From an uncultured Clostridia bacterium (GTDB lineage: Bacteria; Bacillota; Clostridia; TANB77; CAG-508), in contig CANQDX010000009.1 in NCBI GenBank assembly GCA_947594065.1, positions 1 through 42,894 on the forward strand: 42,894 nucleotides of DNA, read 5' to 3'. Under the pieces are notes generated by a model. The model was not told the DNA's origin, did no database searches, and was given only the letters and a program-made list of their open reading frames with translations. Made by a program: the position numbers and the translations under genes. Positions 34,215 to 42,756 of this stretch are shown piece after piece (position 1 is the stretch's first letter; every line of letters starts with the position of its first letter).

Positions 34215-36629
34215 TACATTTTATCTATTTTTATTTTCCCATAATGATTTATTTTTATATTTATTTCTCCATTTATATCTGTTCTATATATTTTAGCTCC
34301 GGATAAATTGCAATCTTTCTAAAATATTATCGTTTGGATGACCAAATTTATTATTTTTCCCAACTCCTATTAATGCTATTTGTGGACTAACAGCTTTTAA
34401 AAAATCCTCTGTACTTGAAGTTTTAGAACCGTGATGTGCTACTTTTAGAATAGTTGATTTAAGAAAATTAGTATTTTTATAAATTTGCAAGATTTCTTTT
34501 TCAGCGCTCTCTTCTATATCTCCGGTAAATAAAATAGAAAAATTTTTATAGCAAAACTTGCATACCATAGAATTATTATTTAAAATATTTTCTGTTATAT
34601 AATTATTTACATTAGGCCATAAAATTTGTATTGTAATATCTTTTTCTAAAATAATTTTATCTTTCATTTTAACTTCGATTACATTTATTTTCTTTTCTTT
34701 TACAATTTTCAAGATTTCTTTTAAATTTTGAGAATCTTCAGGTTGTTTTGCAAAAATTATATTTTTAACTTTCAAGTTGTTTAGCAGATAAATAAACCCT
34801 TGACAATGGTCTGAATCAAAGTGAGAAATGCATATATAATCAATTGTTTTAATTCCTCTATCTAATAGATATGGCACCAGTGTACTTTTTCCTACATCAA
34901 AAGTTCCACTTTCTTGTCCCCCACTATCTATTAATATTTTCTTATTCATTGGCGTAATAATAAGCGTACTATCTCCTTGCCCAACATCTATAAAATAAAT
35001 TTTTAAATCTTTGGGAATTAAAAGAATAACGAGTATAACAATAAAGAAAAAAATAACAACAAAGAAAACATCTCTTTTTCTTCTTTTAAGCTGTTCACCT
35101 ATTCTTTTAACCTTATTAATTATCTTTTTAACAATATAACGATTTCGATAATTCTTATTTAATAAATAATAGATAATCAAAAGAAATAAAGTAAAATAAT
35201 AAAGAATAATAAAAAAGATAGAAGGTGTTGGAAGAATTATTTCAGTAACATAAGGAATTTTACTTACTATGTTAGTGCTAGCTATTAAAATTTTTAATAA
35301 TAAATTATAAGGAATTGCTACAATATAGGCAAATTTTATATTAATAAAAGAAAGCAAAATTAATATAAAGCCACCTATAGTAATTGGTCCAATTAGCATT
35401 CCTGCCACTAGGTTAGATAAAATAAAATTTAAAGAAATTGTGTTAAAAGTATATAAAACAATAGGCATAACAAAAACATTTGCAAACACCGTAATTAATA
35501 TCATTTCTTTTAAATAACTTTTAATTCTTAAGGAAATTCTATTTTCGCTTTCTAGATTGTTTTTTTTAAGATGCGAAAATATTAAAATACCAATTGTTGC
35601 AAAATAAGAAAGTAATAAACCTATATCTAAAATCTTATATGGATTGTCTACTAGAATAAATAAGATTGTAATACTCATTGCTGTTTGTATATTATACCTT
35701 CTATATACTAGAAAAGAAATAAGCATTATAATCCCCATAATAGATGCTCTAACAACTGAAGCACTAAATGAAGTTAAAAACATAAAGAAATAAAGAAAAA
35801 AAATAATCAATATATTTCTTAACTTTTTAGGAATCTTTAACCTACTAAGCAAATAAGTACATCCCATTATAATATAGGAAATATGTGCACCCGACACAGC
35901 TAGAAGATGAGATAAACTACTTTTTCTAAAGCTCTCTTGTATATCTTCTTGCAAATTGTCATCATACCCAATTAAAATACCTAAAAAAAGTTCCTTTGTA
36001 TCTTTAGGTAACATTTTGCTACTATTTTCAATAATATCTTGCCTTATCTTATTACTTAAAAGTTCAATTTTACTAAGGTTATTTTCTTTTAATTTTTCTA
36101 CTTTTTTCCCATCAAAAATACCATATATTTTTTGAGTTTTTAAATATTGTCGATAGTCAAATCCTCCATAATTTCTAGCAGATTCTGGCACACTATATTC
36201 GCCATCAATTTTTATTTTATCTCCATATTTTAAATTTATTTTATTATTTTTGGGAATTCTAAGTAAGAATTGATAATGGGAATTTTCTAGTTTTATAGTG
36301 TAATTTTCTCTATATTCCGTTTCTTTTTTATTGCTAATAATAGTAGCAATTATCTCTTTATCTTCAAATTGATGATATACTTTTTCATACTGCTGATTGC
36401 AATAACCTAAATAAAGACTTGAAATAAATGCTGATAAAGAAAAAAGAAGTAATATATTACTTTTAATAATAAAATGAATAAAATGTTGATGAAATTTTAA
36501 ATTTAGAATTTTAAGTAAAATTAATATAAATATTATAATTAAAAATACAAAGGGAACTATATTCAAATATAGTTCCCCCAATATACCTGTAATAACTCCT
36601 AATGCAATAATCAAAATAGGTTGCTTCAC
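34211..36629 (-). CDS. comEC: DNA uptake channel ComEC, frame broken near the end
   Basis: ComEC carries single-stranded DNA through the membrane in natural competence. Seen are the N-terminal helices and OB-like domain, the Competence membrane domain (LLAVSGAHISYIIMG near 235) and the C-terminal metallo-beta-lactamase domain (FIDVGQGDSTLI; ISHFDSDHCQGF; KVAHHGSKTSS). The frame stops at 34293 after HPNDNILERLQ. Removing one T of the three at 34305-34307 restores a normal ending, SGAKIYRTDINGEI..., to a stop at 34211, about 805 residues. The start is GTG at 36629 with AGGAG seven bases ahead. The pilus operon elsewhere in the window could supply the DNA-pulling part. Confidence 0.9.
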
Positions 36630-36665
36630 CTTTTATCTCCTATTCTGCTCCCCTAATATTTACTT

Positions 36666-38021
36666 TTAAATAACTCTTCTTCCCATTACATATCTTTTAG
36701 GATAATTATATGATTTTGCATCAATATCTGTAATAATTACGCCAACGCCTGGCTCAGATGCGTGTATCATTTTATTATCTCCTATATAAATACCAACGTG
36801 TCCTATTCTTGTTAAAGAAGTATTTTTATAAATAACTAAATCTCCTGGCTGTAAATCACTTTTATCTACTTTTTTTCCTACATTTGCTTGTGAAACAGAT
36901 GATTTTGGTAGGCTATAGCCAAAATGTTTATATACATAGTAAGTAAATCCTGAACAATCAAATCCAGTTTTTGGAGAAGATCCTCCGGACACATATTTAT
37001 AACCTAAATATTTTTTTGCATATTCTGCAATTTCTTCTCCCTTAGATACAGATGTAGTAGATTTATTTTCTTCATTGCTCGTTGTTTTATCTGTTGTATC
37101 AGATGGCTCCTCTTTTTTTGAATCTGTTGTTGTTTTACTTTCTTCTTTTGATGTTGTTTCGGTGTCTCTTGATACTGTTTCACCATCTCTTGAAGTAGTA
37201 GTTTCATCACTTTCATTTACTTTTTGTTTTGTATTTGACAATAATTCAGTTGAAACATACCCTGTTATATCTTCATATTTTATTTTGCTCCATACTGAAT
37301 TTACCGTTTCTAATACAGTTACTTCATCATTTAATTTCAATTTAGCTAAAGATTTTGAACTAGTAGATGCTTTTTGCCTTAAATTAACCGTATCATATTT
37401 AATATAAGCAATTTTTCCTTGATTAGAATCCTCTTTGTTTTCTTTAGAACTATTTTCTGTTTGTTTATTTTCATTATTATTGGTTTGAGCAACATTTTCT
37501 TCTGTTATTTTATCTGTTCTAACCCATCCATAAACATTATTTATAGATATATATGTCCAACCTTCTATTTGCTCAATAATTTCAATATATGTTTCATTAG
37601 AAGTTGTATAAATAATACTAGATGATATAGTAGGTATTATTCTAATTTGTGTTTTTTCGCCTACTTTTAGCTTTTTCTCAACATCCTTTGAAGCCTCTGC
37701 CTCTGGCTCTTCTTTTTTTGCTTCGGCTTCTTCTTGTTCTTTGGCAAGTTTACTATCATCTACTTTTATATATTTTCCTAAAACATACCCTGTTTTATTA
37801 TTGTATTTTATTTTGTACCAATCACCCTGTTTTTCCAATACTTCAACTTTGTCATCTTGCGTTACATACATTACTCTTTTAGAGTTAGTTGTTGCTTTTT
37901 CTCTTACATTAACTGTTATTTCTGTAACAACTCCTGTAACTGCAAATGACTTTACATTTAGTATTAGAATAATAAATAATGATATGAATAATGAAATTTT
38001 TACTTTTTTAATTAGTTTCAT
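36666..38021 (-). CDS. Secreted SH3b-NlpC/P60 peptidoglycan endopeptidase
   Basis: The 451-residue exported protein has a signal peptide (residues 1-27), three bacterial SH3 domains (about 30-90, 112-172, 203-265) that bind the cell wall, a Ser/Thr/Glu-rich linker and a C-terminal NlpC/P60 domain (from about 330). The active Cys is in GFDCSGFTYYV, the His in IGHVGIYIG and the third residue His in MIHASEPG. It cuts peptide stems of peptidoglycan. It lies 36 bases before comEC and has its own consensus promoter. The wall-linked or spore role cannot be settled. Confidence 0.93.
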   Translation of the reverse strand: MKLIKKVKISLFISLFIILILNVKSFAVTGVVTEITVNVREKATTNSKRVMYVTQDDKVEVLEKQGDWYKIKYNNKTGYVLGKYIKVDDSKLAKEQEEAEAKKEEPEAEASKDVEKKLKVGEKTQIRIIPTISSSIIYTTSNETYIEIIEQIEGWTYISINNVYGWVRTDKITEENVAQTNNNENKQTENSSKENKEDSNQGKIAYIKYDTVNLRQKASTSSKSLAKLKLNDEVTVLETVNSVWSKIKYEDITGYVSTELLSNTKQKVNESDETTTSRDGETVSRDTETTSKEESKTTTDSKKEEPSDTTDKTTSNEENKSTTSVSKGEEIAEYAKKYLGYKYVSGGSSPKTGFDCSGFTYYVYKHFGYSLPKSSVSQANVGKKVDKSDLQPGDLVIYKNTSLTRIGHVGIYIGDNKMIHASEPGVGVIITDIDAKSYNYPKRYVMGRRVI

Positions 38022-38129
38022 AATTTCTCCTAATTTTAATTTGTAGAATTATTTTTACGTTTTTAACTTCTTATTTCACATTTCATACAATGATTTTATT
38101 TTTCTTTTGCATACAAAATTCATAATCGA

Positions 38130-38158
38130 ATTATATAATTATTTAAGAAAAATGTCAA
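38130..38158 (-). promoter_or_regulatory. Consensus promoter of the NlpC/P60 gene
   Basis: TTGACA (38153-38158), 17 bases, TATAAT (38130-38135) on the minus strand, a full consensus. The -35 lies inside the end of mtnN, and it leaves a leader of about 100 bases. Confidence 0.8.
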
Positions 38159-38828
38159 TAAATTTGGCATATCTTCTACAAGCCATTTCTAAATATTTTT
38201 CAAAATCAATGCCATTACTTCCATTAGGCTTATCTGAAATTCCTCGAATGACAATAAAAGGGACTTTATCTAAGGTACAAACTTGTGCAATGGCTGCGCC
38301 TTCCATTTCAACACAATCAGCGTGAAACTCTTCTTCTATTTTATTTTTTACAGAAACATCTTGAACGAAAATATCTCCTGTTGCAATTATTCCTAAATGC
38401 ACATTAAAATCTTCATTTACATTTTCCATACTGTCTTTTGCCTTTTCAATTAAAGCTGTATTTGAAAACATATAAATTCCTAAATCTGATATATAGCCTT
38501 TTTCGTGTCCCCCTGCTGATACATCAAAATCGTGTTGTAAAAGTTTTTCGCCTATTACCACATCACCAATTTCTATTTCAGGATTTAATCCTCCAGCAGT
38601 GCCTACATTAATTATATAATCTATTTCAAAGTTATCTATTAAAAGCTGAGTAGTTCTTGCAGCATTTACTTTACCTATTCCACATTTTACTAAAATAATA
38701 TTTTTTGAATGGATTTTTCCTAGAACACATTCTAATTCATATATTTTTTTTGTTGTAATATCTTGCATTAATTCTTTAATACTATTCACTTCTTCATCCA
38801 TTGCTGCAATAATTCCTATAAATTTCAT
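38139..38828 (-). CDS. mtnN: 5'-methylthioadenosine/S-adenosylhomocysteine nucleosidase
   Basis: The 229-residue enzyme splits methylthioadenosine and S-adenosylhomocysteine, salvaging the by-products of SAM use. Marks are GIIAAMDEEV (with the active Glu12), NVGTAGGLNPEIEIGDVVIG, VEMEGAAIAQV and RGISDKPNG (with the active Asp). Length equals the family norm. It follows the rplL terminator and has its own promoter. Confidence 0.95.
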   Translation of the reverse strand: MKFIGIIAAMDEEVNSIKELMQDITTKKIYELECVLGKIHSKNIILVKCGIGKVNAARTTQLLIDNFEIDYIINVGTAGGLNPEIEIGDVVIGEKLLQHDFDVSAGGHEKGYISDLGIYMFSNTALIEKAKDSMENVNEDFNVHLGIIATGDIFVQDVSVKNKIEEEFHADCVEMEGAAIAQVCTLDKVPFIVIRGISDKPNGSNGIDFEKYLEMACRRYAKFIDIFLK

Positions 38829-38863
38829 CTTTTTCTCCTTTTATTATTTAAATTTACATTGCC

Positions 38864-38892
38864 ATTATATCATAATCATTGAAAGGTAACAA
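38864..38892 (-). promoter_or_regulatory. mtnN promoter
   Basis: TTGTTA (38887-38892), 17 bases, TATAAT (38864-38869) on the minus strand. Confidence 0.65.
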
Positions 38893-38932
38893 GAATAAAT
38901 CTCACCTTTAATCAATATAAAACGATTAAAAA

Positions 38933-38962
38933 AACTCAGAAGATATTTATTTCTTCTGAGTT
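38933..38962 (-). terminator. Terminator at the end of the rplL operon
   Basis: AACTCAGAAG and CTTCTGAGTT form a 10-bp stem with a 10-base loop, followed on the minus strand by a T-run, 17 bases after the rplL stop. Confidence 0.88.
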
Positions 38963-38979
38963 CTTTTTATTTGTTAGTA

Positions 38980-39348
38980 TTAAACTAATTCTACAACTGC
39001 GCCAGCTTCTGTGAATTTAGCTTTTAATTCTTCAGCTTCTTCTTTAGCTACAGCTTCTTTAATTGTTTTTGGAGCTCCATCAACTAAATCTTTTGCTTCT
39101 TTTAATCCTAATCCTGTTGCATCTCTAACAACTTTAATTACTTGAATTTTATTAGCTCCTGCTTCTTTTAATACTACATTAAATGCAGATTTCTCTTCAA
39201 CAGCTGCTCCGGCTACTGCTCCAGCTGCTGCTGGTGCTGCAGCTGCAACTGCAGATACTCCAAATTCTTCTTCTATAGCTTTTACTAAATCAGCTAATTC
39301 AACTACTGTCATTTTTTTGATTTCTTCAATCATTTCTTCTTTACTCAT
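38980..39348 (-). CDS. rplL: Large-subunit ribosomal protein L7/L12
   Basis: The 122-residue protein is the stalk protein that recruits elongation factors. The N-terminal dimer domain, an Ala/Gly-rich hinge and the C-terminal domain ([20 protein letters not shown]) are all clear. The ribosome site AGGAGG is strong, as needed for several copies per ribosome. It is the last gene of its operon here; rpoB and rpoC, the usual next genes, do not follow. Confidence 0.98.
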   Translation of the reverse strand: MSKEEMIEEIKKMTVVELADLVKAIEEEFGVSAVAAAAPAAAGAVAGAAVEEKSAFNVVLKEAGANKIQVIKVVRDATGLGLKEAKDLVDGAPKTIKEAVAKEEAEELKAKFTEAGAVVELV

Positions 39349-39474
39349 AATTTTTTATTCCTCCTAAATTTTTATTTTTTATTTAATTTCCCTATATATT
39401 TTTATAAGTCTCTCTAGGGTACGACTATATTATTTTTTTAATCTAATTATTTTATAAAAAACAAAGCAAAAGTG

Positions 39475-39564
39475 GTATATTGCTAGGAAAACTAGCTAAA
39501 AATCTTGAGACAATACTGGTGTATGTCGAAAGATTTTTATGCGACGTTTGACAACGCAAGATGC
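39475..39564. repeat. 90-bp structured intergenic element, copy after rplJ
   Basis: This copy matches 41708-41797 at 81 of 90 positions. On the plus strand it folds as a four-way junction: closing stem 1-7/84-90, hairpin 8-22 (GCTAGGAAAACTAGC), long hairpin 23-65 with a tandem GA internal loop, and hairpin 69-83. Three pairs (28/60, 30/58, 35/53) change on both sides between the copies. It lies 21 bases after the rplJ stop. No known RNA family fits. The operon is read from the minus strand, yet G-U and G-A pairs favour plus-strand RNA. Confidence 0.75.
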
Positions 39565-39585
39565 CGCTTTTCATTTGTTTTTTTA

Positions 39586-40083
39586 TTAAGCTTCTTTTTG
39601 TGCACGAACTTGTTCAAGTGCCACTGCCAATTTTGAAATATTGCCAAGTAATGCACCAGCAAGCATACCAATAAGTGTTTCTTTTGAAGGTAATTTTGCA
39701 AGTGTAACAATTTCTTCTGTTGTCATTGCTTTGCCTTCTATAATTCCACCTTTAATTTTATAAAATTCATTTTCTTTTGTGAACTCATAAATTGTTTTTG
39801 CTGTATCTAAATAATCTTCACTATTTATAATAACAGCTGTTGGTCCTTCTAATAAATCTTCTAGACCTGTGTATTCGCATTTTTCTAAAGCTCTTCTTGT
39901 TATATTGTTTTTAATAACTTTATATTCTGAATTTGCTTTTCTTAAATTTGCTCTAAGTTTTGTTACACCGTCAACTGTTATTCCTCTGTAATCTGTTAAA
40001 AGAACAATTTTTGCAGCCTTAATTTTTTCTGCTAAATCATTTACTTCTTTTTCTTTTTGCGCAATTATTTTTTCATTTGCCAT
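39586..40083 (-). CDS. rplJ: Large-subunit ribosomal protein L10
   Basis: The 165-residue protein is the base of the L7/L12 stalk. It has the L10 fold (AAKIVLLTDYRGITVDGVTK; NNITRRALEKCEYTGLEDLL) and the C-terminal helix that binds L12 dimers. The start is the ATG at 40083, seven bases after GGAGGTG; a GTG at 40095 is part of that site. L10 with L12 represses through the leader just upstream. Confidence 0.96.
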   Translation of the reverse strand: MANEKIIAQKEKEVNDLAEKIKAAKIVLLTDYRGITVDGVTKLRANLRKANSEYKVIKNNITRRALEKCEYTGLEDLLEGPTAVIINSEDYLDTAKTIYEFTKENEFYKIKGGIIEGKAMTTEEIVTLAKLPSKETLIGMLAGALLGNISKLAVALEQVRAQKEA

Positions 40084-40187
40084 TTTTAGTTTCACCTCCT
40101 ATTTGGAGTTTAATATTTGGTGTTTGGATGAATAGAATTCCAATTTTCCATTTTTAAACTCAGAATTATATTTTTAAAATTTAAAAA

Positions 40188-40221
40188 CTCATTATGTGCC
40201 TACTACGAGATACATAATGAG
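40188..40221 (-). terminator. Attenuator between the L10 leader and rplJ
   Basis: CTCATTATGT and ACATAATGAG form a 10-bp stem with a 14-base loop, followed on the minus strand by a run of T (40183-40187 as A). It lies between the L10 leader and the rplJ start, placed to end transcription when the leader allows it. Confidence 0.75.
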
Positions 40222-40242
40222 CTTTAATAATCACTCTTTTTA

Positions 40243-40291
40243 TAGTACCTCGGTAGGACTTATGTTTCTGCCTACTGTCTTTGGCTATCAG
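40243..40291 (-). promoter_or_regulatory. L10 leader
   Basis: On the minus strand the leader carries GACAGTAGG and TCCTACCGAGG around a short loop, the conserved core of the known r-protein L10 leader. L10-L12 binding there is expected to favour the attenuator that follows. Confidence 0.8.
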
Positions 40292-40299
40292 TTTATTAT

Positions 40300-40977
40300 T
40301 TATTTAACGAAGATGCTTGGTCCCATTGTTGTGCTAACTGAAACACTTCTAATGTATTGACCTTTTGCAGCTGCTGGTTTTGCTTTTATAATAGCATCCA
40401 TTACAGTTTCATAATTTTCTAATAATTTTTTAGCTCCAAATGAAACTTTTCCAAATCCTAAGTGAATAATATTTGTTTTATCTAATCTATATTCTACCTT
40501 ACCAGATTTAATTTCTTTGATAGCTTTTGTAACATCCATTGTTACTGTTCCAGATTTAGGGTTTGGCATTAATCCTTTTGGTCCTAATACTTTACCTAAT
40601 CTTCCTACTACACCCATCATATCAGGAGTAGCAACGATAACATCATAATCAAACCAGTTTTCTTTTTCAATTTTTGGTATTAATTCTTCTGCTCCAACAA
40701 AATCAGCTCCAGCTTTTTCAGCCTCTTGAGCTTTATCTCCCTTTGCAAAAACTAATACTCTTAAAGTTTTACCTGTTCCATTAGGAAGTACAACTGTACC
40801 TCTAACTTGTTGTTCTGCGTGTTTAGAATCAACACCTAATTTAACGTGTAATTCAACAGTTTCATCAAATTTTGCTTTAGGAAATTTTTCAATTGTCTCT
40901 AAAGCTTCTTTTGCTGAATAATCTTTTGAGCTGTCTATTAATTTTTCAGCCTCAACATATCTTTTTCCTTTTTTCAT
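40300..40977 (-). CDS. rplA: Large-subunit ribosomal protein L1
   Basis: The 225-residue protein is L1, which moves tRNA out of the E site and can repress its own operon. Marks are [20 protein letters not shown], then [14 protein letters not shown], then [26 protein letters not shown] is the ribosome site. It follows rplK after a long 206-base spacer with a GC-rich repeat-like block and a hairpin. Confidence 0.98.
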   Translation of the reverse strand: MKKGKRYVEAEKLIDSSKDYSAKEALETIEKFPKAKFDETVELHVKLGVDSKHAEQQVRGTVVLPNGTGKTLRVLVFAKGDKAQEAEKAGADFVGAEELIPKIEKENWFDYDVIVATPDMMGVVGRLGKVLGPKGLMPNPKSGTVTMDVTKAIKEIKSGKVEYRLDKTNIIHLGFGKVSFGAKKLLENYETVMDAIIKAKPAAAKGQYIRSVSVSTTMGPSIFVK

Positions 40978-41025
40978 TTTAAAACCTCCCTTGGTACAAA
41001 CGGATTTCTCCTCCCAAAATATATA

Positions 41026-41052
41026 TTGTAAACGATTAAATCGTTTTTACAA
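41026..41052. other. Hairpin upstream of rplA
   Basis: TTGTAAACGATT and AATCGTTTTTACAA pair apart from a small bulge, in the rplK-rplA spacer. It could be a processing site or an L1 target; no U-tract follows. Confidence 0.4.
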
Positions 41053-41076
41053 TCTTCTAAATATTTGCAATAAATC

Positions 41077-41178
41077 AGAAACGAGCATAACTAGGCAACC
41101 GAGCTGAAAAACCGCAGGCGTGCTTTTTGCACGTTGAGGACATTTTCAAGCGAAGGTTAACGACGTTAGGCGAAGTTT
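41077..41178. repeat. GC-rich hairpin block in the rplK-rplA spacer
   Basis: About 100 bases, clearly richer in G and C than anything nearby. It includes a perfect hairpin CGTGC-TTTTT-GCACG, an inverted repeat TAACGACGTTA and direct repeats of GCGAAG. The motif AGAAACGAG at its left edge recurs at 41666-41674 in the nusG-rplK spacer. It looks like a dispersed palindromic repeat rather than a leader. Confidence 0.5.
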
Positions 41179-41183
41179 ATCAT

Positions 41184-41609
41184 TTATTGTACGATTACGC
41201 CCATAGAACGAGCAGTTCCCTTAACCATACTCATAGCTGTTTCTAATGATGCAGCATTTAAGTCTTCCATTTTTTGTTCTGCAATTTGTTTTACTTGCTC
41301 TTCTGTAATAGTTGCAACTTTATCTCTATTTGGTTTTCCAGAACCTTTTTGAATTTTTAAAGCTTTTTTAATTAAAACTGCAACTGGTGGAACTTTAGTG
41401 ATAAATTCAAATGATTTATCTTTATATACTGTAATAACTACTGGTATAATCATTCCAGGTTGGTTAGCTGTTCTATCATTAAATTCTTTAACGAATTGCA
41501 TAATATTAACACCACTTGAACCTAAAGCAGGTCCTACTGGTGGAGCTGGAGTTGCTTTTCCAGCTTCTATTTGTAATTTAATTACATTGGTAATTTCTTT
41601 TTCTGCCAT
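41184..41609 (-). CDS. rplK: Large-subunit ribosomal protein L11
   Basis: The 141-residue protein binds the GTPase centre of 23S r[37 protein letters not shown] and the C-terminal rRNA-binding domain ending in [10 protein letters not shown] are canonical. AAGGAGG is the ribosome site. It lies after nusG across a 203-base spacer that holds a 90-bp structured element. Confidence 0.98.
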   Translation of the reverse strand: MAEKEITNVIKLQIEAGKATPAPPVGPALGSSGVNIMQFVKEFNDRTANQPGMIIPVVITVYKDKSFEFITKVPPVAVLIKKALKIQKGSGKPNRDKVATITEEQVKQIAEQKMEDLNAASLETAMSMVKGTARSMGVIVQ

Positions 41610-41707
41610 TTTTACTTGGCCTCCTTACATTTATAATTATTCTTTATCTATTGATAAAATTGATTAGAAACGAGTATATATTTTCATTTTAAAATTAATC
41701 AAAATTA

Positions 41708-41797
41708 GTATATTGCTAGGAAAACTAGCTAAAATTTTTGAAACTATACTGCTGTATGTTGAAAAAATTTTACGCGACGTTTGACAACGCAAGATGC
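41708..41797. repeat. 90-bp structured intergenic element, copy after nusG
   Basis: Partner of 39475-39564, with nine differences, six of which form three compensatory pairs in the long hairpin. The outer 27 and 24 bases are the same in both. It lies 15 bases after the nusG stop, the same relative place as the other copy after rplJ. Confidence 0.75.
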
Positions 41798-41812
41798 TGA
41801 TTTTGATTGATT

Positions 41813-42346
41813 TTATACTTTTTGAACTTGAGAAAACTCTAGTTCAACAGGTGTTTCTCTTCCAAACATAGAAACTAAAACTTTTACTTTATGTTTCTCT
41901 TTGTTAATTTCTTGAACAATACCTACGAAATTTTCGAATGGTCCATTCATTACTCTTACAGAATCATTAACATCATAATCGATATTGATTGGAACATCTT
42001 CAAATCCCATATTTCTTATCTCTTCATCTGTTAAAGGAATAGGATCTGTACCTGATCCAACAAATCCAGTAACTCCTCTTGTATTTCTAACGATATACCA
42101 AGATTCTTCTGTAACAATCATTTTGATAAGTACATATCCTGGAAATACTTTCTTTAAATTAGTTTTTTTCTTTCCATCTTTTATTTCTATTTGCTCTTCC
42201 ATAGGAACAATAATTTCGAAAAAGAAATCTTCTAACTCTCTATTTTTTATTTTGTTTTCCAAATCTGTTTTTACTTTATTTTCATACCCTGAATAAGTAT
42301 GTACTACATACCATCTAGGATTAGAATCATAATTCTTATCAGACAT
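41813..42346 (-). CDS. nusG: Transcription antitermination factor NusG
   Basis: The 177-residue protein binds RNA polymerase and affects pausing and termination. The NGN domain (RWYVVHTYSGYENKVKTDLE; VFPGYVLIKMIVTEESWYIV) and the KOW motif (VMNGPFENFVGIVQEINKEK) are complete. It lies 24 bases after secE in the usual secE-nusG-rplK order. Confidence 0.97.
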   Translation of the reverse strand: MSDKNYDSNPRWYVVHTYSGYENKVKTDLENKIKNRELEDFFFEIIVPMEEQIEIKDGKKKTNLKKVFPGYVLIKMIVTEESWYIVRNTRGVTGFVGSGTDPIPLTDEEIRNMGFEDVPINIDYDVNDSVRVMNGPFENFVGIVQEINKEKHKVKVLVSMFGRETPVELEFSQVQKV

Positions 42347-42370
42347 AAAAGACTCCCCCTACTTTAAATA

Positions 42371-42733
42371 TTATTCTGCTGTATTGTTTTCGTCAGCTAC
42401 CAAATTTTCACTAGAAGCTTCATCAGTAGAATTTGTATCTTCTTCTGATGTAGTGTTGGCGCTTTCTACATTATTTGAGAATGATTCTTGCAATTGAGCT
42501 TGCAATTTATTAATTCCATATTTATTTAATAACTCAAATCCCAAATCTAATGCAAAAACAATTGCCCCAATTACAAGCACAATTACAACAACTGCTATTG
42601 TACTATTGAATAATTGTTTTGGTGTAGGCCATACCACTTTTTTTAGTTCTGCTTTAAAATCTTTAAAAAAGTGTCTTTTATTTTTTTCTTCTTTTTTAGA
42701 TTTCTTATTATTATCTACATCTTTTTTTGCCAT
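42371..42733 (-). CDS. secE: Preprotein translocase subunit SecE
   Basis: SecE clamps SecY in the membrane. Residues about 20-80 hold the family core (FFKDFKAELKKVVWPTPKQL, then one membrane helix). At 120 residues it is longer than the usual 60-75; a Lys-rich start and an acidic Ser/Asn/Glu/Asp tail of about 40 residues make up the difference. The tail is odd but low in complexity. It lies 23 bases after rpmG. Confidence 0.93.
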   Translation of the reverse strand: MAKKDVDNNKKSKKEEKNKRHFFKDFKAELKKVVWPTPKQLFNSTIAVVVIVLVIGAIVFALDLGFELLNKYGINKLQAQLQESFSNNVESANTTSEEDTNSTDEASSENLVADENNTAE

Positions 42734-42756
42734 TTTATTTCCTCCTAAAAAAGTGA

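Noticed and set aside
39475-39564. Conventional tRNA gene in the cloverleaf element
   Set aside because: The cloverleaf shape recalls tRNA, but there is no T-loop consensus, no anticodon arm of 17 bases, no discriminator context and the long arm has a GA internal loop.
41708-41797. CRISPR repeat
   Set aside because: Only two full copies exist, 2.2 kb apart, with genes between and no regular spacers.
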